Positions 13,810-22,113 of a stretch of 24,808 bases of DNA are shown here, piece after piece (within the stretch, counting starts at the first letter, position 1; every line of letters begins with the position of its first letter). This DNA is from an uncultured Eubacteriales bacterium (GTDB lineage: Bacteria > Bacillota > Clostridia > Oscillospirales > Oscillospiraceae). The stretch is taken from NCBI GenBank assembly GCA_900550615.1, contig URSX01000016.1, positions 1-24,808 of the forward strand, read 5' to 3'. Below the pieces are notes generated by a model. That model saw nothing but the letters and a program-made list of their open reading frames with translations. It made no database searches and was not told where the DNA came from. The position numbers and the translations under genes are program-made.

Positions 13810-14739
13810 ATGTCTCCTTCCCGCAAGCATGCCGTGGCCGTGATCACCGCCTGCGTCGCCTTCGTGATCTTCGGCTTCAGCTTCATGTTCTCCAGCATCG
13901 CCCTGTCCATCGCACCCACCACGGTGCTGCTGTGCTTCCGGTTCACGGCTGCAGTGCTCACCCTGTCTGTGGCGGTGGGCGTCAACGCCTTGGTGGGCCG
14001 CATCCGGGGCCGGGCGTGGTTCTCCTTCTCCCTCCGGGGCAAGCCCCTGGGCGGCCTGCTGCTACTGGGCCTGGTGCAGCCGGTTTTGTATCTGGTGTTC
14101 GAGAACAGTAGCATCCGCTACACCTCCTCCGCCGTCACCGGCACGGTGCTGGCGGTGGTGCCGGTGATCTGCATCCTGGCGGACGTGTTCATCAGCCACG
14201 AATCCGTCACCAAATTGCAGATCCTGTGCGCAGTGGCCTGCGTGGGCGGCGTGGCCCTGGTGGAAACCGGCGGCGAGGCCCGCATCAGCCTCCTGGGCTT
14301 CGTGTGCCTGCTGATGACCATGGTGTGCGATGTGGGGTACTATGTGCTCAGCCGCCGGGCCTCCCGGCAGTTCAGCCCCCTGGAGGTCACCTTTGTCATG
14401 TTCCTCATGGGCATGGTGATCTTCGTCCCGGCGGCGCTGATCCAGGGCCGGGGCCGGATGGCGGAGCTGTTCCTCCCGGCCATGCAGTCCGCCCCCTTCT
14501 GGGGCAGTGTGTTCTTTCTGGGCGCTGTGTCCTCCGTGGGGGCCTACGGCCTGCTGAACTATGCCAACGCCACCCTCACCAATTCCGAGGCGTCCCTCAT
14601 CGGCAACATCGGCACGGTGGTGTCGGTGCTGGCAGGCGTACTGCTGCTGAAGGATCCTTTCACCCCCCTGCAGGCGGCAGGCGTGGTGATCATCCTGATC
14701 TTTGTAACCCTGGCCAACCTGCCCAAAAAGCAGAAATAG
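13810..14739 (+). CDS. EamA-family (drug/metabolite superfamily) transporter
   Basis: A 309-residue inner-membrane protein with about ten predicted helices in two similar EamA halves. Typical marks are IFGFSFMFSSIAL in helix 1, the FENSSIRYTSSAVTGTVLAVVP segment closing the first half (with its characteristic small residues), and LLNYANATLTNSEASLIGN with GVLLLKDPFTPLQAAGVV in the second. It ends in a short basic tail, LPKKQK. Members export amino acids, nucleosides or other metabolites; the substrate here is not readable. I place the start at ATG 13810, where MSPSRKH precedes helix 1 and GGAAAGG is 10 nt upstream; upstream in-frame sequence is derived from the repeat. It is monocistronic, between its own promoter and terminator. 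Confidence 0.9.
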   Translation: MSPSRKHAVAVITACVAFVIFGFSFMFSSIALSIAPTTVLLCFRFTAAVLTLSVAVGVNALVGRIRGRAWFSFSLRGKPLGGLLLLGLVQPVLYLVFENSSIRYTSSAVTGTVLAVVPVICILADVFISHESVTKLQILCAVACVGGVALVETGGEARISLLGFVCLLMTMVCDVGYYVLSRRASRQFSPLEVTFVMFLMGMVIFVPAALIQGRGRMAELFLPAMQSAPFWGSVFFLGAVSSVGAYGLLNYANATLTNSEASLIGNIGTVVSVLAGVLLLKDPFTPLQAAGVVIILIFVTLANLPKKQK

Positions 14740-14743
14740 CTTC

Positions 14744-14779
14744 AAAAAGGGAGAAACCCCAGTGTTTTCTCCCTTTTTT
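14744..14779 (+). terminator. Terminator of the EamA gene
   Basis: AAAAAGGGAGAAA pairs with TTTTCTCCCTTTTTT around an 8-nt loop, 5 bp after the stop. It ends in a T-run on the plus strand. Confidence 0.85.
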
Positions 14780-14803
14780 ACAGCCGATTCTTATAAACAA
14801 TAA

Positions 14804-14831
14804 GGAACTACCCCCTGCCCGACCGTATAAT
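14804..14831 (+). promoter_or_regulatory. Hybrid ECF-like/vegetative promoter of the sigma factor operon
   Basis: GGAAC (14804-14808) and CGTA (14824-14827) are 15 bp apart, close to the AAC/CGT pattern read by many ECF sigma factors, so autoregulation is likely. The same -10 also reads TATAAT (14826-14831), so sigma-A could give basal transcription. The leader to the start codon is about 45 nt. Confidence 0.55.
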
Positions 14832-14879
14832 AAGTGAAAGCCTTCCCCATGAGTCTTTCCCCCAAAGGAGGAACCCCCT

Positions 14880-15428
14880 ATGGATGCCGCTGCAAACAGC
14901 TACCGCCGTTTTCTGAGCGGCGATGACAGTGCCTTTGAGGAGATCATGCAGGAGCTGTTCTGCGGACTTGTTTTCTTCATCAACGGCTTTGTGCATGACC
15001 CTCATACCGCGGAGGATATCGCCATCGATGCCTTTTCCGACCTGGTGGTGCACCGGCACCGGTATAACTTCCGGGTAAGCCTGAAAACCTATCTCTACAT
15101 GGTGGGCCGTAGCCGTGCCCTGGACCATCTCCGCCGCCGCAAGGTTCTCCGCTTCACGGAGCTTTCCGAGGCCCGCCACCTGTCCGACGACTCCGCCGCC
15201 CTGGAGGAGCTGGTCCTGGCCGATGACCGCCAGCGCCGGGTAAACACCGCCCTGGAGCGCCTGCCGGAGGAGATGGCTGCGGCGGTCCGGCTGGTCTACT
15301 TTGAGGAGATGACCTATACCGAGGCCGCCAAGGTCATGGGCAAGAAGAGCAAGCAGGTGGATAACCTGCTGCAGCGCGCCAAAAAGGAGCTGCACCGCAT
15401 TTTGGGGGAGGAGGGGATGCTGTCATGA
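14880..15428 (+). CDS. ECF-type RNA polymerase sigma factor
   Basis: 182 residues, the normal size for an extracytoplasmic-function sigma factor. Region 2 contains PHTAEDIAIDAFSDLVVH, then NFRVSLKTYLYMVGRSRALDHLRRRK. Region 4 is LPEEMAAAVRLVYFEEMTYTEAAKVMGKKSKQVDNLLQRAKKELHRIL with a clear helix-turn-helix. Regions 1.1 and 3 are absent. It should direct polymerase to GGAAC/CGTA-like promoters, including the one 50 bp upstream of its own start. The ATG at 14880 has AAAGGAGG 9 nt upstream. Its stop overlaps the next start in ATGA, so it is translationally coupled to a single-pass membrane protein, the usual place for an anti-sigma factor. The inducing signal is unknown. Confidence 0.93.
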   Translation: MDAAANSYRRFLSGDDSAFEEIMQELFCGLVFFINGFVHDPHTAEDIAIDAFSDLVVHRHRYNFRVSLKTYLYMVGRSRALDHLRRRKVLRFTELSEARHLSDDSAALEELVLADDRQRRVNTALERLPEEMAAAVRLVYFEEMTYTEAAKVMGKKSKQVDNLLQRAKKELHRILGEEGMLS

Positions 15429-15934
15429 GAACCCTGCACGAATGTCAGGCGGAGGTCTTCCGCCGCAGTGAAGAACGGATCCGGGCCCGGCGGCGGGCGG
15501 CCCGCGCCCTCTTGGTCTGCCTGCCGCTGGTTTTGTGTCTCACAGCCTTCAGCCTGCTTGTGCGGCCCGGACTACCATCCTCTCCCGATGGAGCTCCGCC
15601 GAAGAACAACGCCGCATCCCCTCCCCCGGCTGTTTGCCGCATTGATGTCAGCGGGGCAGGCCAGGTCACATCTGTCACCGACCAGGCGCGCATCCGCGCC
15701 ATTACCGACGCACTCACGGAGCTGAACGTCTCTCCTGACGCCCCATCCGGCGGCAGCGACATCCCCGAGGCGTCAGGGGGCTGCACCATCGTTCTGGTTT
15801 CCGAGGACAGCTCCCAGACGGCGTACCTTTTGACCCGGCAGTCTCTGACCAACAGGGACACCGGCCACACCGTAAATCTGACGCAGACGCAGGCGGCGGA
15901 GCTGACGGCTTTGCTGGGCCTGGATGCTTCGTAA
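15425..15934 (+). CDS. Single-pass membrane protein, probable anti-sigma factor
   Basis: 169 residues. A short basic cytoplasmic segment with CQAEVFRRSEERIRARRR (about residues 8-25) leads into one hydrophobic helix, ALLVCLPLVLCLTAFSLLV (about 28-46). A Pro/Ser/Gly-rich extracytoplasmic linker follows, then a small domain with a TIVLVSEDSSQTAYLLT strand pair. There is no zinc-binding HxxxCxxC motif, so it is not a ZAS-type anti-sigma factor. The 4-bp ATGA overlap with the sigma gene and the in-out topology argue that it holds the sigma factor at the membrane. The family is not one I can name. The ATG at 15425 lies within GGGGATGCTGTC context, so translation probably depends on coupling. The next gene starts 14 bp after its stop. 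Confidence 0.65.
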   Translation: MRTLHECQAEVFRRSEERIRARRRAARALLVCLPLVLCLTAFSLLVRPGLPSSPDGAPPKNNAASPPPAVCRIDVSGAGQVTSVTDQARIRAITDALTELNVSPDAPSGGSDIPEASGGCTIVLVSEDSSQTAYLLTRQSLTNRDTGHTVNLTQTQAAELTALLGLDAS

Positions 15935-15948
15935 AAAGGAGGCTTCCC

Positions 15949-17259
15949 ATGAAAAAGAAGACCTGGCTCTATATCGCGGCAGGTGCGCTGCTGCTGGCCA
16001 TCCTCTTTGTCCCCATTCCCAGCGGCACGTACAAGGACGGCGGCACCCGGGCCTACTCGGCCCTGACCTACAAGGCGGTCAAGTGGCAGAGGGACACCGG
16101 TTCCGATGTTTACAAGGCCACCAAGGTCTACTGGCTACCGAATAATTTCAAATCTCTGGACGAGCTGTGGGCCGGGGAGGAATCCTATGTGCCTCACCAC
16201 TTCACGGCCACCGTTCTGGAGCTGGCGAGCGGCCACGCCTTGGTGCAGCCGGTGGAGGATGAGATGGAGACCGGCGTGGGCAGCGCGATCTCGGTGGATA
16301 CCTCCGCTCTGGAGGACATCGGCGCCCAAGTAGGCAGCGATGTGGAGATCTACTACACCGGCAATATCCGGGAGACCTCCCCCGCACAGCTCCGGCCCAC
16401 TAAGTGGGAGATGGCCACGGATCTGCGCCACCGGGCCTACACCGACTCCTGGCTGAACCCGGAGGCCGCCCAGCCTATGGACGAGATAACCATTCCCCTC
16501 ATCATCTCCCGGATCTATTCCAACTGCTTCTTCGCCCGTCCCGTGGTCCCCATGCCCTACGAGATCAAGTTCAACGGCGAACTTCCCCCGGAATGGTGCG
16601 TGGGCGACCAGGTGACCTGCACCAGCGAAAACACCCTCTATGACCGACAGGCCCAGCGCGTGGAGGCCGATCTTGTATCCGTGGCCCCCAGCGATTGGCA
16701 GATGGACCCCAACGTGGACTATAAGCCGGTGATCTACCTCTACCCTGAGGAGGAGACGCAGGTCTCCGTCCGGCTGACTCTAGACGGCCGTCTCACCTGC
16801 ACCTATCCCGCCTATCAGAACGGCTGGACCGTCACCGCTGCCCCCGACGGTACTCTGACGGACAGGCGCGGTCAGACCTACAACTACCTCTACTGGGAGG
16901 GCGAGACCTATGCCCGGTGGGACATGACCCGGGGCTTTTGCGTAAAGGGCGAGGACACGGCGGCCTTTTTGGAGCAGGCCCTGTCGCAGCTGGGCCTCAC
17001 CCGCCGGGAGGCCAACGAATTCATCGTCTACTGGCTGCCTCTCATGGAGCAGAACCCCTACAACGTCATCTCCTTCCAGACGGATGCCTATACCCAGGCG
17101 GCGCAGCTATATATCGATCCCGCACCGGATACCCTGATCCGGGTGTTCATGGCCTGGCAGAGCTCGGACTCCTTCGTAAAGCTCCCCGCCCAGGCGCTTA
17201 CCGCGCCTGCACGCACGGGCTTTACCGTGGTGGAATGGGGCGGCACGAAAATCTCCTGA
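15949..17259 (+). CDS. Membrane-anchored extracytoplasmic protein with KPVIYLYP domain, unknown function
   Basis: 436 residues. An N-terminal basic patch and one hydrophobic helix (about 6-22, LYIAAGALLLAILFVPIP) act as an anchor or signal; there is no lipobox Cys. Residues about 84-150 and 181-248 look like two related beta-barrel units, each with a short strand pattern ending in a G-D/V segment. They are loosely like DUF3221 domains (low certainty). From 259 a second module starts KPVIYLYPEEETQVSV and runs through YPAYQNGWTVTA, YNYLYWEG and EFIVYWLPLMEQNPYNVISF. I recognise this as a recurring bacterial domain but know no activity for it. The ATG at 15949 has AAAAGGAGG 7 nt upstream. Third gene of the sigma operon, so it is either a main target or part of the sensing device. 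A strong terminator follows. Confidence 0.75.
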   Translation: MKKKTWLYIAAGALLLAILFVPIPSGTYKDGGTRAYSALTYKAVKWQRDTGSDVYKATKVYWLPNNFKSLDELWAGEESYVPHHFTATVLELASGHALVQPVEDEMETGVGSAISVDTSALEDIGAQVGSDVEIYYTGNIRETSPAQLRPTKWEMATDLRHRAYTDSWLNPEAAQPMDEITIPLIISRIYSNCFFARPVVPMPYEIKFNGELPPEWCVGDQVTCTSENTLYDRQAQRVEADLVSVAPSDWQMDPNVDYKPVIYLYPEEETQVSVRLTLDGRLTCTYPAYQNGWTVTAAPDGTLTDRRGQTYNYLYWEGETYARWDMTRGFCVKGEDTAAFLEQALSQLGLTRREANEFIVYWLPLMEQNPYNVISFQTDAYTQAAQLYIDPAPDTLIRVFMAWQSSDSFVKLPAQALTAPARTGFTVVEWGGTKIS

Positions 17260-17284
17260 CACACGCATAAGCTCGGCGTAATGT

Positions 17285-17320
17285 AAAATCGGCACAGCTG
17301 CTTGGCTGTGCCGATTTTTT
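17285..17320. terminator. Bidirectional terminator between sigma operon and deacylase operon
   Basis: A 14-bp stem, AAAATCGGCACAGC/GCTGTGCCGATTTT with a 6-nt loop, ends in six T on the plus strand and TTTTAC on the minus strand. It serves both converging operons. Confidence 0.9.
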
Positions 17321-17336
17321 CGGGTCTCATGCTGAT

Positions 17337-18923
17337 TTATGCCCGCTTGAGGATGCGCCCGGCCTTCACGCCGGTGTATTTGCCCTTTTCCACGGCCACC
17401 GCGCCGTCCACCAGCACATAGTCCATGCCCTCCGCCAGGCAGCAAGGGTTTTCATAGGTGCCGGGCTGGTGCAGCTTTTCCAGGGCGAACACATTGATGT
17501 CCGCGTCCATGCCCGCCGCCAGCACGCCCTTGCCGGAAAGGCACAGCACCTGAGCCGGCTTCTGGGTCATCTTGTGCACCGCCTGCTCCACCGTCATCAC
17601 GCCCCGCTCCTTCACAAAGTGCTCCAAAAGATGCACGAAGGTGCCGTACACCCGGGGATGGAGCATCCCGTCCGTGGGATAGGTAGAGTCGGAGATGACG
17701 TTGGAAAGAGGGCTTTGGAGAATGGTCACAATGTCCTCCTCCGAGGCCATGAAGTCCACCATGGTGATCTCGCAGTGCTCCCGCACCAGCAGATCGCAGC
17801 AGCAATCCAGGGGATTCTGTCCCCACAGGCCGGCGATCTCCGCGATGCTCTTGCCCTGGTAGGGATGGTCCTCCGGGCAGTGGAGGCTTGTCAGGCGGAT
17901 GCCGTCCCATCCCGCCAGCTTGGCGATGTCGTCAAAGCCGTCGCCCCGGCGGATGCGCTCTGCCAGCTCCCGGCGGGCATCCTTGTCCCGGAGCCGCTGC
18001 ACCACCGCCTCCATGCCGCCGGTAAGGAAGTCCGGGGGCAGGATGTGGATCAGCTGGGTGGAACCGGCAGTGTAGGGGTACACGTCGCACCCCACGTCCA
18101 GCCCCTCCTGCCGGGCCTGCTCCAGCATGGAAAGAGCCTGGGGAATTTTTGTCCCCCAGTTGTCCCGGCCCATGGCCTTCAGATGGCTGATGTGCACCGG
18201 GATGCGCAGGGCCCGGGCCACGGCGAGCATCTCCTCCAAAGCCTCCAGCACGCCGCCTCCCTCCTGGCGCATGTGCACCGTTACGGGGATGTTCTGCCCG
18301 GCCAGAGGCTCCAGAGCCCGGATCAGCTCCTGGGTGGTATAAAAGCACTCCGGTGCGTACCCCAGGCCCAGAGAGACGCCCAGCGCCCCATCGGCCAGGG
18401 CCTGCTCCATGGCCCTGTGGATGGCCTTATAGTGCTTGTCCTCCAAATGCTCCAAAGCGTAGCCCGCCGCGCTGGCCCGCAGCACGCCCGCGCCCACCAG
18501 CATCCCCGTGTGCAGCGGGGCCTCCGGCTGCCCGGCAAAGTAGGCCGCCAGCGTGTCCGTGGACACGGCGTTTGGCATCTCCCCGCAGATAGGCTGCAAA
18601 TAGGCGGCAATCTCCGCCCGTCTGGCCCGGCGCATGGGCGCGGCGGACAGGCCGCAGTTGCCGTTTACGATGGTGGTCAGCCCCTGGCGCAGCTCCAGCT
18701 GGCCGAAACCAGGCCGGTAAGCCGCCAGGTCGGCGTGGCGGTGAATGTCGATGAACCCCGGGGTCACCAATTTCCCCTGGGCGCTGATGACCCGCCGGGC
18801 GTGAGCCCCGGGCAGGTCGCCCACCTCCACGATTTTCCCGTTCTCCACCGCCACGTCGGCGGCATAGGGCGCCTTTCCGGTGCCGTCCACCACGGTGCCG
18901 CCCCGAATCAACAAATCGATCAT
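17337..18923 (-). CDS. N-acyl-D-amino-acid deacylase / D-aminoacylase-type amidohydrolase
   Basis: A 528-residue metal-dependent amidohydrolase of the D-aminoacylase group, which removes acyl groups from N-acyl-D-amino acids in the cytoplasm. The N-terminal beta-sandwich precedes the metal motif GFIDIHRHAD (H61, H63). NGNCG carries C90, the bridging ligand of this group. H217 in VTVHMRQEG, H244/H247 in VHISHLKAMG and D412 in SDSTYPTDG complete the site. The C-terminal GKGVLAAGMDADINVFAL segment is typical. All expected ligands are present, so it should be active; substrate specificity is not readable, and related enzymes act on D-Glu or D-Asp derivatives. The start at 18923 has AGAGG 10 nt upstream. 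It begins 19 bp after the histidine kinase stop and is the last gene of the two-component operon. Confidence 0.9.
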   Translation of the reverse strand: MIDLLIRGGTVVDGTGKAPYAADVAVENGKIVEVGDLPGAHARRVISAQGKLVTPGFIDIHRHADLAAYRPGFGQLELRQGLTTIVNGNCGLSAAPMRRARRAEIAAYLQPICGEMPNAVSTDTLAAYFAGQPEAPLHTGMLVGAGVLRASAAGYALEHLEDKHYKAIHRAMEQALADGALGVSLGLGYAPECFYTTQELIRALEPLAGQNIPVTVHMRQEGGGVLEALEEMLAVARALRIPVHISHLKAMGRDNWGTKIPQALSMLEQARQEGLDVGCDVYPYTAGSTQLIHILPPDFLTGGMEAVVQRLRDKDARRELAERIRRGDGFDDIAKLAGWDGIRLTSLHCPEDHPYQGKSIAEIAGLWGQNPLDCCCDLLVREHCEITMVDFMASEEDIVTILQSPLSNVISDSTYPTDGMLHPRVYGTFVHLLEHFVKERGVMTVEQAVHKMTQKPAQVLCLSGKGVLAAGMDADINVFALEKLHQPGTYENPCCLAEGMDYVLVDGAVAVEKGKYTGVKAGRILKRA

Positions 18924-18942
18924 TTCTCTTTGCCTCTTTTCC

Positions 18943-20142
18943 TCAGATTGCTTTTGGCAGGGGCAGCGTCACGGTGAATCTCGTCACGCCGTCCTCACGG
19001 GTACAGCCGATGCTGCCGCCGTGATTCTTTGCAATATTCTGCGCAATGGCCAGCCCCAGGCCGAACCCCTCTCCGCCGGCGCGGGATTCATCCGCCCGAT
19101 AAAACCGGTCGAACAGGTGCGTGATCTTCTCCGCCGGGATGGTCTCGCCCCGGTTTTCCACCTGCAGCAGGGCGTTTCGTCCCTCCCGCCGCAGCAGCAG
19201 GCGGATGGATGTCCCCGCCGCCGCGTACTTCACGGCGTTGTCCAGCAGAATGTCCGCCAAGCGGCGCAGCTGCACGGCCACGCCCTGTGTTTCCAGCCCC
19301 GGCTGGATGTCATAGCTCAGCTCTCGGCCACTTTCAAAGGCCACCGGTTCAAAGGCCAGTACGCTCTCCAGCACCGTGTCCGACAGATCCACGGCGCTTT
19401 GCACCTGATTCGTCCCGTTCTCCGTCCTGGCCAGGGTCAGCATATCCTCCACCAGCCCCTTCATCCGCAGGGATTCGGCGTGGATCCCCTCCACATACCG
19501 TTGGGTCTTCTCCGGATCTCTCTCCTCCGCCGCCAGCTCCGAGGAGGACAGGATCACCGTCAGCGGCGTTTTCAGCTCGTGGGACGCATCGGAGATAAAC
19601 TGCTTCTGCTCCTGCCAGGCCCGCCGCACCGGCCGCACCGCGAAGCCTGCCAACCAGTAGCTCAGCCCCGTCAGGATCACCAGCGCCGCCAGTGCGATCA
19701 GGACGCTGCGCAGCAGCAGGCTGCGCACGGTGGCCTGCTCCACAGAGCAGTCCGTGAAGGCAATGCGCACCGATAAGGCCCCCACCCGGCGCAGATACCG
19801 CAGCGAGTAGTCCTTCAGCACGCCGCTGTCGCTATCCTGCTCCAGGGCCGTCTGGACGATCTCCGTCACCAGCTCCTGATTTTCCAGGTTGTAGTAGCTG
19901 CTGCCGGAGAGGCGGAGAGTCCCGCCGGAATATACCTCCGCCACAAAGCAGGGCAGACCGCTGCTGCCGGGCAGCTCACTTCTATCCAGTTTTCCCTCCA
20001 GGGCCGCGTACAGCCGCGCCTCGCTGCCCTGGCTCATCTGGCTTCTGGTGGACAGGGTCAGCACCACCAGCGCGCATATCAGCACCGCCGCCACCGTCAC
20101 CACACTGATGCCAACGATCTTCAGCCGTAATTTTCGTATCAT
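18943..20142 (-). CDS. Membrane sensor histidine kinase
   Basis: A 399-residue transmembrane kinase with helices at about 8-30 and 145-167 enclosing a 115-residue extracytoplasmic sensor region of no recognised family. The HisKA box FISDASHELKTPLTVIL places the phosphorylated His at 188. The ATP domain has N302 in LDNAVKYAA, a divergent G1 (ENRGETIP), the F box FDRFYRADES and G2 GFGLGLAIAQNIAKNHGG. The start at 20142 overlaps the response regulator stop in ATGA and is preceded by GGAGGAG. It should phosphorylate the regulator encoded just upstream. Because a D-amino-acid deacylase follows, the signal may be linked to cell-wall or D-amino-acid turnover, but that is inference. Confidence 0.95.
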   Translation of the reverse strand: MIRKLRLKIVGISVVTVAAVLICALVVLTLSTRSQMSQGSEARLYAALEGKLDRSELPGSSGLPCFVAEVYSGGTLRLSGSSYYNLENQELVTEIVQTALEQDSDSGVLKDYSLRYLRRVGALSVRIAFTDCSVEQATVRSLLLRSVLIALAALVILTGLSYWLAGFAVRPVRRAWQEQKQFISDASHELKTPLTVILSSSELAAEERDPEKTQRYVEGIHAESLRMKGLVEDMLTLARTENGTNQVQSAVDLSDTVLESVLAFEPVAFESGRELSYDIQPGLETQGVAVQLRRLADILLDNAVKYAAAGTSIRLLLRREGRNALLQVENRGETIPAEKITHLFDRFYRADESRAGGEGFGLGLAIAQNIAKNHGGSIGCTREDGVTRFTVTLPLPKAI

Positions 20143-20819
20143 TCCTTCTCCTCCAGGCAGTAGCCCACCAGGCGCACCGTGCGGATCCGCATGCGGGAGT
20201 GTACCAGCTCCAGCTTGCGCCGCAGGAAGGAGATATACACCTCCACATTGTTGTCCTCCGCATTGGAGTCGTAGCCCCATGCCTTGAGCAGCAGCTGCTC
20301 CTTGGACAGGATCTGCCCGCCGTTGCGCATGAGCATCTCCAGCAGGTCAAACTCCTTGCGGCTGAGCCGGGCGCTGCGCTCCCCGCAGCTTACCTGAAAG
20401 GTCCCCGGCTGCAGAACCAGGTCGCCCCAGCGAATGGAGTCGTCCGCTCCGCTCTCCCCGTTGTGCCGCCGCAGCAGGCGGCGTGCACAGGCCAGCAGCT
20501 CCGGCGTCTGGAAGGGCTTTGTCAGGTAGTAATCCGCTCCCTGATCCAGCCCCCGCACCCGGTCGCTCAGCTCGCCCCGGGCGGTGAGCATCAGCACCGG
20601 CAGATCGCTGCCGCTTGCCCGCAGCCGCTCCAGCACGGCGAAGCCGTCCAGCCCCGGCAGCATCACGTCCAGCACCAGCAGGTCGTAGATCCCCGACAGG
20701 GCATTGTCCAGCCCGGAAACGCCGTCATAGCTCACATCCACCGTGTACCCCTCCCGGCGCAGCAGCTCCTGCAGATTCTGCGCCAGCCGTTTTTCGTCCT
20801 CCACCACAAGGATCCGCAT
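20139..20819 (-). CDS. OmpR/PhoB-type response regulator
   Basis: 226 residues: a receiver domain with the acidic pocket VVEDE, phosphorylated D51 in LVLDVMLPGLDGF and K101 in YLTKPF, then a winged-helix effector (about 130-226) with LSRKEFDLLEMLMRNGG and the AEDNNVEVYISFLRRKL recognition helix. It is cytoplasmic and should be activated by the downstream kinase. I chose the ATG at 20819 because MRILVVEDEK is the family's N-terminus and GGGAGGCGGAG stands before it. It heads the operon regulator-kinase-deacylase with a 4-bp overlap to the kinase. Its own promoter lies 41 bp upstream. Confidence 0.96.
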   Translation of the reverse strand: MRILVVEDEKRLAQNLQELLRREGYTVDVSYDGVSGLDNALSGIYDLLVLDVMLPGLDGFAVLERLRASGSDLPVLMLTARGELSDRVRGLDQGADYYLTKPFQTPELLACARRLLRRHNGESGADDSIRWGDLVLQPGTFQVSCGERSARLSRKEFDLLEMLMRNGGQILSKEQLLLKAWGYDSNAEDNNVEVYISFLRRKLELVHSRMRIRTVRLVGYCLEEKE

Positions 20820-20859
20820 GTTCTCCGCCTCCCGCTCGTTTTTTCTGTTATTTTTCTCT

Positions 20860-20888
20860 ATTGTATACCGAAAACTCTCCCGGGACAA
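20860..20888 (-). promoter_or_regulatory. Promoter of the two-component/deacylase operon
   Basis: TTGTCC (20883-20888), 17-bp spacer and TACAAT (20860-20865) on the minus strand, about 35 nt before the regulator start. Two short dyads (GGTATCATACC; CCTATAGG) lie just upstream and could be regulator sites, without a direct-repeat pattern I can assign. Confidence 0.6.
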
Positions 20889-20968
20889 GCCCCGGCCTAT
20901 AGGCGGTATGATACCGTGCAATGCTTTAAGGAATATTAAAACAGCATGTAAAAAAGCCTCACAGCCTC

Positions 20969-21003
20969 AAACCGGGAGAGCGGTCGATCCACCCTCCCGG
21001 TTT
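20969..21003 (-). terminator. Terminator of the DUF4340-like lipoprotein gene
   Basis: Stem AAACCGGGAG/CTCCCGGTTT around a 15-nt loop, about 20 bp after the stop. A further run of six T follows on the minus strand after GAGGCTGTGAGGC. Confidence 0.65.
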
Positions 21004-21022
21004 GCATTTCGTTTATGCAGGG

Positions 21023-21937
21023 TCATGCGGTGCCCAGACTCAGCAGATCCCTCAGTGTCTGGGCCGTCTCCCCGGACACCTTGAAGATGGCCGGCACATC
21101 ATTGTACATGGCAAAATACCCGTCCCCATAGGCCAGGCCGATTTTGATGGTAAAGCTATCCGTGCTGCCGCTGTCCGTGCGGTAGCTGACCGTGGCCGTC
21201 ACCGCCGGATCCGTCAGGCCGCAGATGGGCAGCGCGCCGGAGCTGGGGTTGTAGTCCACGCAGGACTCCAGCTTCACGCCCTTCGCCAGCAGAGCCGTGA
21301 TCTTCGCCATCTGCTCCGATACGTCCTTGCCCTCCAGCAGCCAGCTTTCGCTCTCGCCGCGCACGGCGGTGCTATCTGCGCCGCCGCCCTGCACCCGGAT
21401 CTGCACCAGCTTCTCCGCCGGCAGAACCGGCAGCACCGGAATATCCACCAATTCGTAGATGTTCCGATCCATGAGCCGCACCAGGTCATCCGGCGCCACA
21501 TAGATCTTGCCGGTGTCCCCGTCCCGGCACATGTAGTATCCGCCGCCCTGGGCCGCCGCGCCGATCTGCAGTGACAGGCCGGAGCCGTCACTGTTTTTGA
21601 TCTCCAGTGTGCGGTCCGGCGCGTCCAGATCATAGCCTGTAATGTCGCCGGGATTTTTCAGCGGTGTCAGGGCGCTCAGCCCGCTGACCTGATCCAGCAG
21701 CTGCTGCATCAGGGTCTGATTCAGTGGCAGGGTCGTGTCGTCCTTCCACTGCCACTGGTCCTTTTCATTTTTGTTAAAGCGCAGGGTGTAGGCGCTGTTT
21801 TTGTAGATCAGCTCCTGTGTCTCGGTGGAAACCAGACCCGTCTCGTCCAGTGTGTCAGGCTGGGGCTGCGTTTTCTTGGCGCAGGCGGTGCATGCCAGCA
21901 GAAGCACCGCAGCCAGAATTACTGCATATTTTTTCAT
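21023..21937 (-). CDS. DUF4340-like lipoprotein
   Basis: 304 residues. The signal MKKYAVILAAVLLLACTACAKK carries a lipobox, with Cys at 16 (LLAC) or 19, so it should be lipid-anchored on the outer face of the membrane. The mature part has repeated beta-strand units such as ELIYKNSAYTLRFNK, DAPDRTLEIK, GKIYVAPDD and SWLLEGKDVSEQ, which fit the DUF4340 pattern. The role of that family is unknown; some members sit beside ABC transporters, but here the gene stands alone. The ATG at 21937 has AAGGAG 8 nt upstream. It has its own extended -10 promoter and terminator. Confidence 0.75.
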   Translation of the reverse strand: MKKYAVILAAVLLLACTACAKKTQPQPDTLDETGLVSTETQELIYKNSAYTLRFNKNEKDQWQWKDDTTLPLNQTLMQQLLDQVSGLSALTPLKNPGDITGYDLDAPDRTLEIKNSDGSGLSLQIGAAAQGGGYYMCRDGDTGKIYVAPDDLVRLMDRNIYELVDIPVLPVLPAEKLVQIRVQGGGADSTAVRGESESWLLEGKDVSEQMAKITALLAKGVKLESCVDYNPSSGALPICGLTDPAVTATVSYRTDSGSTDSFTIKIGLAYGDGYFAMYNDVPAIFKVSGETAQTLRDLLSLGTA

Positions 21938-21967
21938 GGAATTAGCTCCTTGCTACTGTTTTTCCCG

Positions 21968-21976
21968 ATTATAGCA
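21968..21976 (-). promoter_or_regulatory. Extended -10 promoter of the lipoprotein gene
   Basis: TG-C-TATAAT on the minus strand, 30 bp before the start codon. There is no convincing -35 hexamer. Confidence 0.55.
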
Positions 21977-22070
21977 CCAATCTGCCCAAAAGGGAAGACA
22001 TCTGTAAAAATGCCTCCCCCCGCGAAATTTTATCAGGATCCATGCCGCAGTCACCTCAAGACGCGCATAC

Positions 22071-22098
22071 AAAAAGGAGCGGCCGCGGCCGCTCCTTT
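22071..22098 (-). terminator. Terminator of the oxidoreductase gene
   Basis: Perfect 12-bp stem AAAGGAGCGGCC/GGCCGCTCCTTT around GC, followed on the minus strand by TTTTTG. It ends about 15 bp after the stop. Confidence 0.85.
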
Positions 22099-22113
22099 CA
22101 GCATATCAATATC

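Noticed and set aside
14880..17259. Sigma factor operon as a phage or transposon-borne module
   Set aside because: Composition matches the neighbours, there are no integrase or transposase genes and no flanking repeats beyond the dispersed element upstream of the EamA gene.
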